Shown here: positions 54,267 to 64,000 of the stretch, one piece after another
Layout: the number at the start of each line of letters is the position of its first letter
Position numbering within the stretch: position 1 is the stretch's first letter
Origin: Tethya wilhelma
Taxonomy: Eukaryota > Porifera > Demospongiae > Tethyida > Tethyidae
Direction of reading: 5' to 3'
DNA: 64,000 nucleotides
Assembly: GCA_964030475.1 (NCBI GenBank)
Contig: CAXIPT010000001.1
Location: 22,164,776 to 22,228,775 of the forward strand
Translations under genes and position numbers: made by a program
Notes under the pieces: generated by a model
Seen by the model: only the letters and a program-made list of their open reading frames with translations
What the model was told of the DNA's origin: nothing
The model's database searches: none

Positions 54267-57200
54267 ATGCTTCTTCCATTATTACTGTTAACCATAATTG
54301 GCATCACCAACTGTGGTAAGCAACTATAGATCTATTATGCTTATGGCCTAGTATAAAGGCTTTGAATGATTTACAGATAAAATTATTAGGCTCTGTCACT
54401 GAAAATTAGCTGCAGGTACCTATTGTTTGAGTGGATGCAATGAAGAAGCTGCAATCTTTGTAACCACTGACATTGTATCTGACTGCTGCAAACCAGATCC
54501 AGAGGGTATTGTTGATGGCGGGCAATATAGAACCAGAGGATACTTTCAGCCTGAAGACCGTGATGCAGTGTGCTACAGCTGTGCAAGTTACAACTGTAAG
54601 ATATTTGTGTTTTTGATTGTTGCTATTCACCAGGAATGATTGCAGTAACTGCTATCATATTGCTTTGAAATTTTGTTGTGTTAATTATCTATGCTGAAAC
54701 AGCAAACTGTCAAAGCATATTATATCATGTTATATCCAACCTATAACGATGATTAATAATTAAATTGTATTATATCCTTTATATTCTAAAAGAGCACAAA
54801 TTACACCTCTCTTTCGTGAAAATTCATCTGAAATGGTCTACTTTGAATTCATGTTGATCTTTTTTCTTTTTATTCGATCTCTCTTCTTTTTTTTTTTTTT
54901 TTTTTTTTCTTGATTCTTGCTTAGTGCTCAGACCTGAACTATCACTCAAAGCTAATCCAGTTCATCCAGTGTTAGGAGATAGTCTCACAGTTTATTGCAG
55001 TATAAATATGAGTGCCGCCCCAGCTTTGCAATCAATGCTAAGAGCTGATTTCACTTGGATGCTACCAAATGGTACCCAGCTGACTTACAGTGGTACCAAC
55101 ACCTCTGAAGAGATTAAGTTCAGAATTGAAGCAGTAGGATATATGGATTTAGGGGAGTACTCCTGTTCGGCTACCTTAAAATCCACTCATTCTCCACTTG
55201 TACAAACTCTAGTACACATAAAGAGAAAAATCGAAGTGTCAATTTCAGGTACGTGGATTTTATCTGTCTTATAATACGTACATGACCCTTAGCTAGCTTA
55301 ACTACTCATTGACAATACTCCCATTTAGATTAGAAGGTTTTACCTTACATTGTCAAGTTAAAGTCATGCAATATTTACTGATGTATGACATGCAGAGTAG
55401 CTATAGCTTATTTAGACTAGAGGTTGCCCAGCAACCTATGTTTCTGTGTACAGATATGAGAGAGTGTAACTGATATCTTGGGTTTGGCCATAGGTTTGTA
55501 TGGCCCTAGGGAGATCAGTGGCAATCAGCTTGCATGTGGCTAGGCTGTGGTCAGATTTTAGAAGCTGCAATAAAGTCCACCTTACATGCATTAGGTATCT
55601 AGGGAATTTTTGTTGCCATAGAGTACTATGCCAAAACTAATTATTAAATTTTAATGTGACTTGTGACATTCAGCCATTGTTGACATTGTATGCCACTGTG
55701 TTTATTTTTAGGTGCTCAAAATTTAATTTTACCAATGATTACTACAAGTGGTACTCTTGTTGCTGGGCAACCTTTTACTATGACCTGCTCCATACCAAGT
55801 GAAGATGAGCTCAGCATTCAGTGGTTGAGTAAACATGGGACACCAGTTTCTCTCAGAGATGGGATCGAAATTGTTAGCAGTCACCCTAAAGGAGTGACAT
55901 TGTATACTCTCAAGTTTGATCAGATTTCTCTAATGGACAGTGGACACTACACGTGTACAAGCAGCATTGGACAAAGAGGGTTTTCTGTCGTTGTGAAAGG
56001 TATACGACAAAAATATTATACACAACTTGTTTCCAAAACCTTTTGCTGCCATGCAAACTAATTTCTAAGTATCATGTTTAATATTTGTATGCATTCATCC
56101 TAAAATTTGCTCTGACATATTGTGTGCATTGCATCCATTCCATACCAAGGAAAGTTTAAAAAAATCTTATACATAGCTTTGGGCAGCTAATTGTACGACA
56201 AATAAGACTGAGGCACTTATATCTGACCCACTACATAAGCCAAGAACAATATGTTTTGTTTCTCTTTGTTACAGTCCCAGACATACAAGTCAACATTATT
56301 ATGTCACAAACACCAACTTTGGGTGAAATGTATCAAGTTGATTGCATTGCTGTCATACCCACCAGCCTCAATGCTAATGTGACAATCACTTGGAGGAGTG
56401 AAAATGGGAGAAGGATTACTACTGAGAGCAGTTCAAATGATACGGTCTCAACAAGTCTAGTGTTTCCTGCCCTAAGTGAAGCTCAGGCTGGACGCTACTT
56501 CTGCAATGTCATTGTAGAAACACAATTTGCAGACCTTCCATTGCTGAAGTCAGCTTCATTCAACATTGAACCAGGTACGGCATAGCATAGATACTATAGA
56601 CTACGTGCATGGAATTGGATTCTTCCCATTCCCGCCATTCATCTGTGTTACGCAAGCAGGGGGTACCCAGGCTCGATAATTAATTACAGCTACCATATTG
56701 TTCTGTACTTCACAGCTAGATAGAAAATGGCGGTGAACATGCCCAACATTTTTTTTTTCGCTATTGCAAAACCTACTCTTTTTCTAGCCAGTTATTACTG
56801 TAATACAGCCCATTCCACGTAGGAATGGTTGAAGAAGTACATGGTTTTATGCTTTGTTCAACCCAGAGGGTTTAACGAAAATTACAGGTCCGACCATTTT
56901 GACAAAAAACATCCAACAATTAACTAAAATGTACTAAGACCAAAAAGTCGGCCACTGTATCCATTTACTTGTATATAAGACTGTGGCTCTAAGGTACCTG
57001 GTTCCATGTACAAATCATCTGTCTACTATCCCCTGTAGAAAAAGTTGGAAAAGACTTGCAGTTCTTAGAGGTACAACCGATCAGCATAACAGCTAAAATG
57101 GCGGTCTTTTTGTCGTTTTGACAGGATTTTTGGGTTACGAGATCCATGCAGTTCTGCCTCTCTTTAATTGTAACAAACAGAACCAACATTTTATTTGCTA

Positions 57201-60200
57201 TTGCAAAACCTACTCTTTTTCTAGCCAGTTATTACAGCCCATTCCATGTAGGAATGGTTGAAGAAGTACATGGTTTTATGCTTTGTTCAACCCAGAGGGT
57301 TTAATGAAAATTACAGGTCCGACCATTTTGACAAAAAACATTCAACAATTAACTAAAATTTACTAAGACCAAGAAGTCGGCCACTGTATCCATTTACTTG
57401 TATATAAGACTGTGGCTCTAAGGTACCTGGTTCCATGTACAAATCATCTGTCTACTATCCCCTGTAGAAAAAGTTGGAAAAGACTCTTTTTGCAGTTCTT
57501 AGAGGTACAACCGATCAGCATAACAGCTAAAATGGCGGGGTTTTTTGTCATTTTGACAGGATTTTTGGGTTACGAGATCCAGGTCAGGTAGTTCTGCCTC
57601 TCTTTGTAACAAACAGAATCTTCGTTCTCTGTAATTCACTGTCTACTAGGGTATAGCTTGTGCTTTAGTGTCTAAACAACAACTTTTTACTTTCAGAAAA
57701 AAATTTCCAAAAAAATACGTGAAAAAGAAACAGAGATTGCAGATTACGTAAAGTACTAGAATGAGATATTGATCTATAGTAAAGTATGGTCATTTAATTC
57801 GTATTTTCTCGTAATTATTAGTTATTGAACTTCGGAGGATCATCAAACAAGTGCAAAGTCCAATTATTGGCGAGATGTACCAAGTTGATTGTAAATTCAC
57901 AGCTCCTATTACTCTACAAAGCAAAATAACAGTTCAGTGGATTGACAGTGAACAGAGAATCATCAGTCAAGCAACTGGACAAGATACAGCTAGTACCTCA
58001 CTCATCTTTAATACTCTTAAACTGGAACACAAAGGGGCTTACACTTGCCGTGCTGATATAGACACACAATTTGTAGAAGTGCCATTGTTTGATTTTTCAA
58101 TATTCAATGTCAATCCAGGTATAATTATTGTAGTTCTTTGTTTTTTGTTTTATTTATTTCCCTCCTTTTTTTATTTAGTTCCAAGAATCATCCCAGAAAT
58201 TTACAGTGACAATATTCCAATAGTTGGAAATCACTACAATATAACTTGCAGTGTTACTATAACTTCTGCTTTCAGGAACGAAATAATCATTCGTTGGCTG
58301 AAACCAAATGGGAGCATTTATGCCGAAGTGATTGGTAGCAATTCAGCTGGAGTACCCCTAGTCTTTGATGCAATCAGTGAAGAAGATGCTGGAAACTACA
58401 CGTGCATCGTCATCGTTAAGTCACCATTTACTGATGAGCCTCTTAGCAACTCAACTACTTTTTCTGTTGAACCAGGTATGTTCACAACCAACTTAATTCA
58501 ACATGTTATTCAGAATCTTATCATGATTTTTTTTTTTTGCAGCTTCTGATTCACAAGAGATACTGGTGCCACTAATGACAACCAGCTCACTTCCTACTAG
58601 TTCGTCCACGCCAATAACTGAACCACTGATGACTGCTGGTTCATCCACTGATCCATTGACGACTACTGGTTCATCCACATCATCCACTGATCCATTGACG
58701 ACTGCGGGTTCGTCCACTGATCCATTGATGACTGCTGGTTCATCCACTGATCCATTGACGACTGCGGGTTCGTCCACTGATCCATTGACGACTGCTGGTT
58801 CATCCACTGATCCATTGACGACTGCTGGTTTTTCCACTCCATCAACTGATCTATTGACAACTGCTGGTTCATCCACTAATCCATTGACGACTGTTGGTTC
58901 GTCCACTCCATCAACTGATCCATTGATGACTGCTGGTTCATCCATTCCACCAACTGATCCATTGACGACTGCTGGTTCATCCACTGATCCATTGACGACT
59001 GTTGGTTCGTCCACTCCATCAACTGATCCATTGATGACTGCTGGTTTTTCCACTCCATCAACTGATCCATTGACAACTGCTGGTTCATCCACTAATCCAT
59101 TGACGACTGTTGGTTCGTCCACTCCATCAACTGATCCATTGACAACTGCTGGTTTGTCCACTGATCCATTGACGACTACTAGTTCATCCACACCATCAAC
59201 TGATCCATTGACGACTGTTGGTTCATCCACTGATCCATTGACGACTGTTGGTTTGTCCACTCCATCAACTGATCCATTGACAACTGCTGGTTTGTCCACT
59301 GATCCATTGACGACTACTAGTTCATCCACACCATCAACTGATCCATTGAGGACTGTTGGTTCATCCACTGATCCATTGACGACTGTTGGTTCATCCACTC
59401 CATCAACTGATCCATTGACGACTGCTGGTTTTTCCACTCCATCAACTGATCCATTGACAACTGCTGGTTCATCCACTAATCCATTGACGACTGCTGGTTC
59501 ATCCACTCCATCAACTGATCCATTGACGACTGCTGGTTTGTCCACTGATCCATTGACGACTACTGGTTCATCCACTGATCCATTGACGAGTACTCGTTTA
59601 TCCACACCATCAACTGATCCATTGACAACTGCTGGTTTGTCCACACCATCAACTGATCCATTGACGACTGCTGGTTCGTCCACTGATCCATTGACGACTA
59701 CTGGTTCATCCACTGATCCGTTGACGACTGCTGGTTTTTCCACTCCATCAACTGATCCATTGACGATTGCTGGTTCATCCACTGATCCATTGACGACTGC
59801 TGGTTCATCCACTGATCCATTGACGACTGCTGGTTCATCCACTGATCCATTGACGACTGCTAGTTCATCCACTGATCCGTTGACGACTGCTGGTTTTTCC
59901 ACTCCATCAACTAATCCATTGACAACTGCTGGTTCATCCACTAATCCATTGACGACTGCTGGTTCATCTACTCCATTAACTGATCCATTGACGACTGCTG
60001 GTTTGTCCACTAATCCATTGACGACTGCTGGTTCATCCATTCCATCAACTGATCCATTGACAACTGCTGATTCGTTCACATCACCCACTGATCCATTGAC
60101 AACTGTTGGTTCGTCCACTGATCTATTTAGGAATACGACTGCTAGTTCGTCCACTACATCGACTGATCCATTGACGACTGCTGGTTCATCCACACCATCG

Positions 60201-61089
60201 ACTGATCCATTGAGAACTGATTCATCTGATAGTAAGGGTCAAACAACAAGGCAACCTCCATTGTTGACAAGCCGTACAGAACAAATGACTGACTCAGAAG
60301 CATTCACTTCTAGCAACCCAATAACTGAATCTCTTAGAACAGTTACTGTTGACCCAGAAGCCAGTACATCACAAACTAAGCATAGTACAACCAGTATACC
60401 AACACTAAGCCCTACCCAGAAACCTCCTGGGACTGAACCTTACTACAATGACATTGGTATGTACGTAGTCAAATCGGTTTACTGCCTTTGTTCTACAGCC
60501 AGTGTTGATTGCATGTATTTTTTTCTTTCTGTCAAGACTTAGATGTTAATGAATGCAGTCTGGAAATTGATTCATGTGCTCGAGATAGCCTGAGTGGAGA
60601 GCGAATTGCATTCTGTACCAACACTATTGGAGCATATCGGTGTTCATGTTTCAAAGGGTATAAAGGCAATGGATATATCTGCCTTGGTAAGTCACAAACA
60701 ACATTATCAGATATGTCATTTCTCAGTTAACTTTTCCCCTATACAGACATCAATGAATGCACTCAAAGAACTGATGTCTGTGCTCGGACACCAAGTGGTC
60801 TTCGAAAGGCCACGTGTATGAATACAAAGGGAGGGTACAGCTGTAGATGCTACAATGGATTCAGTGGCAATGGAGTAGTCTGTACAGGTATGATGATCAT
60901 ATTGATTTGGTCAAAACTCATTTTTGGATTGAGGCTGGACTTTTTTGGCTTTCAGAATCAACGTTTTCAACTGATATTGATGAGTGTGCATCAGGGACTG
61001 ATAATTGTGCTCGGCTTTATACCAGTGGACCTCGAATTGCTTCATGTACCAATACTTTGGAAGGGTTTGAATGTAGATGTATCAATGGT
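54267..61089 (+). CDS. Receptor-like protein: signal peptide, five Ig domains, mucin-like repeat, EGF domains (3' end lost at a gap)
   Basis: Exons: 54267-54315 (signal peptide MLLPLLLLTIIGITNC), 54416-54595 (Cys-rich, CLSGCNEEAA…CYSCASYN), 54925-55248, 55712-55999, 56275-56574, 57822-58118, 58179-58474 (one Ig domain each; typical ends LGEYSCSA, SGHYTCTS, AGRYFCNV, KGAYTCRA, AGNYTCIV), 58543-60456 (Ser/Thr/Pro mucin-like repeats), 60543-60686, 60747-60887 and 60956-61089 (calcium-binding-type EGF domains: DVNEC, DINEC, DIDEC). All introns are phase 1, so exons are exchangeable modules. Probably an extracellular adhesion or recognition protein. Whether it is membrane-bound is unknown because N61090 removes the rest. 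N-glycosylation sites such as NYTC and NITC are visible. It shares its promoter region with the NLR gene. Confidence 0.85.
56751..57620. repeat. 436-bp tandem duplication in an intron
   Basis: 56751-57183 and about 57187-57620 share GCTATTGCAAAACCTACTC, CCATTTTGACAAAAAACAT and TTGACAGGATTTTTGGGTTA with small indels. It lies between the third and fourth Ig exons. No coding signal. Confidence 0.85.
58627..60235 (+). repeat. Coding minisatellite of 30- and 39-bp units
   Basis: Encodes repeats of SSTDPLTTAG (10 residues) and SSTPSTDPLTTAG (13 residues), about fifty units with few changes. Ser/Thr content and lack of Cys suggest an extended, heavily O-glycosylated stalk (inference). The antisense strand is also open because the unit length is a multiple of three. 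Confidence 0.9.
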
Positions 61090-61090
61090 N

Positions 61091-62922
61091 TACCTGAAGT
61101 AGTTCGGCCAAAGCTTTTGACTCAAATTTGTGTAGAGAAAATCTGTCCTGAATGTAAGCATGTTGATGACTCTGAGACTGCTAAGAAGTTACAACAAGCA
61201 CTAGAATTGCCCAGAATTCCACAGGCAATACTGCTCATAGTCAAACATAACACTAAAGATGAACAACTCTGTAAAGCAATAGAGCCTATATTGCTAAAGT
61301 TTCTACCAAACATTAAGATTGTAACAGTTGAAAAGTTACAAACTGTTTTCAAAATGAAAAATACTGGCAAAGTATTATGCAGAAGAAGAGCTAATTTCTT
61401 TTTTCATTATAGCCAAGAAGAGTCAGTGCTGTATGTTAATTCTAGGCTTCTAGCGTTTATGAAAAATTTAGCTATTGCTGAAGTGGCAGCTCGTCTAGAG
61501 AGAGAAATCAGGAAACAAAATCCTACTATTTCTTACAGTTCACTAAAGGAATCTGGTATTGCCGAAACTCTAAAGCTATTACTTAATGCCGAAACACCTG
61601 AGGATGTTGAGAATTTTCTTGCTTCAAAACAGTTATCACTTGACACTTTAGCCGTAAGTGACGACCAAGAAATTAAAGATGTTAAGTTTGAGCTTGGAAA
61701 AGTAATTCCAGAACGTTGGCATCACCGATTAGATCAGAATATCAACAACATATATCACCCACTGGAACATGTAGGTTATGAAGAGGAGGAAGGGAAAATC
61801 GTTTTTGCTCAAATTCTGCACCCAGTGCTACAAGAGGGAGCAACTGACTTTGAAAACATTCCTTCATTGCAGATGAAGTACAAGATTCGTACAGTCAAAG
61901 GGGATGATACTGGAATAACTGCTGGTGTACTCGAATTGTACAAGTTTCTTAGAGGATTGAAGCATGAGCCAGAAGCAGCAGAAAACATTGAAGCTTCCAC
62001 AGCACTTGTTTCTTTTGAAGGTGAAAGTGAAGCAACTAAAATTCGAAAAGAGCTAAAAAGAGAAGATTTGAAGGCCATCAAAAAGGAGCTTTGTAAAGAG
62101 CTTCTGGAATTATGGAAATTACCTGAAGACAAGAGAAAGAAAGCAATCAAGCGTCTCTTCCTAAAATGGCACCCTGACAAGAATCCTGACAACCCTGATC
62201 TTGCAGAAGAAGTTTTTAAGTTTCTACAAACACAAATTGAACGTCTTGAAGCTGGACTTCCTCTCGATGATCCTGAGGGAAAGCCATCTCCAGCACCTCA
62301 TAGCTCATTTTGGAGAAGAAACTTTTATGAATGGGCTTACACTGCTCAACAACAAGCACACTACCAACGTAGTGAACGTTCGCGAAGAAGATCTCGAAGG
62401 TCAAGAGGTGGGAGCAATTGGTCTAGTACTAGTGGCGGTGGTGGAGGAGGAGGATCATTTGGCTTCTTCAATACAGCCAACAGTTTCAGACCTCAAAAGA
62501 AACCAACGGAGGGTAGGAAATGGTTGAGGCAAGCAGAGGCAGACTTTCATGCTGTCAATGTGTTGTACGAAGAAGTACAAATGTCAGTAGAACTTTCGTG
62601 TCACGTTTGTTACTTGTCCTATCAAGCTGCTGAGAAGGCCATAAAGGGAGTGTTACTAATTGAGTGTGGATTGGATGAAGATGGCCTAAAGCGAGACCGC
62701 ATTACTCTTGATGCCAACATGCTACGTGCAACTTGTCCCACAAAAACAGCTCATCTGAATGAATATGCACACTCTCTTGTGAGCTACAGTTCTAATGTTT
62801 TGCAACCATCTAGTTTTACAATTGCTCCAGCTGACAGGTACAACCCAACCAACGCTGCTGAAGCTAAGCAGAGTGTGGAATCGATACTTCAAATGATGAA
62901 AGAAATTGCTGGTCTGGTATAA
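61091..62922 (+). CDS. Sacsin-like protein, C-terminal part with DnaJ and HEPN domains
   Basis: Open from the gap to TAA, about 610 residues, no intron; the N-terminus is lost at N61090. About 340 residues of helical sequence (RRANFFFHYSQEESVLYVNS; EVAARLEREIRKQNP) come first. A J domain follows with the Hsp70-contact HPD motif (FLKWHPDKNPDNPD at about 62160-62200), then a glycine/serine/arginine linker (SRRRSRRSRGG, GGGGGGG), then a HEPN domain (GRKWLRQAEADFHAVNVLY; SYQAAEKAIKGVLL) to the end. In sacsin the same order occurs at the C-terminus, where J recruits Hsp70 and HEPN dimerises. It is not fused to the EGF gene: the shared frame across the N is accidental. 61535-61926 reappears inverted at the window end. 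Confidence 0.87.
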
Positions 62923-62951
62923 AATTAACTGTTCTTAACTATAACAGTAAC

Positions 62952-63607
62952 ATCATACGTACGGTAGTACGTATAGTAGGAATGGGCCGCCTGTCCCATA
63001 GACACAATACAAAATGTTCACGCTTAAAATTTTTCAGAGAAATATAGCTAAGCCTTCAAACATGCTTAGAGGCCTCCCTTTGATAGTTTTCTAACTATAC
63101 AGATCAACAAAACTCACAAAAGCTTCCTTGAGCACCCTGGAGAGACCGCTGGCGGGAAGCCAGAACAATGCAATTTTGTTTTCTCCTTTGTGACTTACTT
63201 GAACGCGATTTCCAGAGAAATGAAAGACATTGAGCCAACTCTAACCATACAAGGTAACTTGAATTCATCCAAAGTACGTTCTTTGATACTCGTCTGCTGC
63301 CCAAAAGTAATCACACAAAATCTAGGCAGCTTTGAAACTCTCAGGTACAAATTACTGTACTGTTAAAAATATGTAGCCATTTTATGTAGGTAAAGGTCAT
63401 CAACAGACCACGTGGTTTGCATTAGTGCGCATGCGCATTCAATAGTTCTGCAAGCACTTGCTTTTTTGTAGAGACTAACCAGTCTCCAAGCAATAACGCC
63501 TTAGTGTTGAAAAAAGTGATTGAACAAGTAATAAAAATTTCAAAAAAATAAGCAGTGTAGGAATGGGCAGTTCTGTAAAAAGCAAGGAAACAAGGCAAGA
63601 CTCTGAA
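62952..63607 (+). repeat. Main dispersed repeat, copy cut by the gap N63608
   Basis: Starts ATCATACGTACGGTAGTACG, then GTAGGAATGGGCCGCC, and ends in the arm GTAGGAATGGGCAGTTCTG. It lies 30 bp after the stop of the sacsin-like gene. Confidence 0.8.
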
Positions 63608-63608
63608 N

Positions 63609-64000
63609 ACCAGCAGTTATTCCAGTATCATCCCCTTTGACTGTACGAATCTTGTACTTCATCTGCAATGAAGGAATGTTTTCAAAGTCAGTTGCTCCCT
63701 CTTGTAGCACTGGGTGCAGAATTTGAGCAAAAACGATTTTCCCTTCCTCCTCTTCATAACCTACATGTTCCAGTGGGTGATATATGTTGTTGATATTCTG
63801 ATCTAATCGGTGATGCCAACGTTCTGGAATTACTTTTCCAAGCTCAAACTTAACATCTTTAATTTCTTGGTCGTCACTTACGGCTAAAGTGTCAAGTGAT
63901 AACTGTTTTGAAGCAAGAAAATTCTCAACATCCTCAGGTGTTTCGGCATTAAGTAATAGCTTTAGAGTTTCGGCAATACCAGATTCCTTTAGTGAACTGT
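63609..64000 (-). CDS. Inverted copy of part of the sacsin-like gene
   Basis: Exact reverse complement, as far as I can compare, of 61535-61926 (residues YSSLKESGIAETLK to GDDTGITAG on the minus strand). It begins directly after N63608 and runs off the window. It is either the edge of a second, inverted sacsin-like gene or a misjoined contig of the same gene. The frame is open throughout. Confidence 0.7.

Noticed and set aside
58493..60193. 566-codon antisense frame (VDEPAVVNGSVDG repeats) under the mucin exon
   Set aside because: It is the reverse reading of a minisatellite whose unit length is a multiple of three; the plus strand fits the splice phases of the Ig/EGF gene.
60847..62922. One long frame joining EGF domains to the sacsin-like DnaJ-HEPN protein
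   Set aside because: The frame crosses N61090 and also reads through an intron (60888-60955); the fusion is accidental.

Overview
The window looks like nuclear DNA of a demosponge, most likely Amphimedon queenslandica or a close relative. This is an inference from gene content and style: an AT-rich background, genes with clear GT/AG introns, a Death-NACHT (NLR) gene, a sacsin-type DnaJ-HEPN protein, many ankyrin genes, a Helitron, a non-LTR retrotransposon and dense short foldback elements. Ten single N bases (1162, 9785, 20542, 36390, 38662, 40246, 46817, 51110, 61090, 63608) behave as collapsed assembly gaps. Several are flanked by duplicated or truncated sequence, so reading frames must not be carried across them.

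Layout. 0.5-2.7 kb (+): a six-exon secreted pectin-acetylesterase/Notum-family hydrolase. 3.3-8.3 kb (-): four tandem intronless ankyrin-repeat paralogues, each with the same inverted GGAA element 80-150 bp upstream of its ATG, then a decayed fifth copy at 9.2-9.5 kb. 11.0-17.4 kb (-): an ankyrin gene built mostly from one-repeat 99-bp exons, its introns loaded with foldback elements. 20.5-25.5 kb (-): a Helitron Rep gene cut by a gap. 27.4-45.8 kb (-): a seven-exon FAD-linked oxidase of the gulono/arabinono-lactone oxidase type, with a frameshift in exon 4. Its large introns hold a degenerate LINE (33.4-36.3 kb), a second decayed Helitron (38.7-40.2 kb), a 380-bp satellite and several MITE-like repeats.

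45.9-54.1 kb: two stretches (854 bp and about 1.96 kb) are present twice on either side of Ns and are best read as assembly duplications. Collapsed, they leave one minus-strand NLR gene: a Death-like domain, then NACHT, then a frameshifted 3' part. Only 140 bp away and divergently oriented is a plus-strand receptor-like gene (54.3-61.1 kb): signal peptide, five Ig domains, a long Ser/Thr mucin-like repeat and at least three EGF-like domains, cut by the gap at 61090. After that gap comes the C-terminal part of a sacsin-like protein (DnaJ plus HEPN), a copy of the main dispersed repeat, and after the last gap an inverted copy of part of the sacsin-like gene.

Functionally, the right end has immune-type architecture: an NLR and an Ig/EGF surface protein sharing one short intergenic region. 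No convincing tRNA, rRNA or CRISPR was seen. The points most worth following are the shared promoter element of the ankyrin array, the divergent NLR/Ig-receptor promoter, and the foldback family that could make long hairpin RNA.
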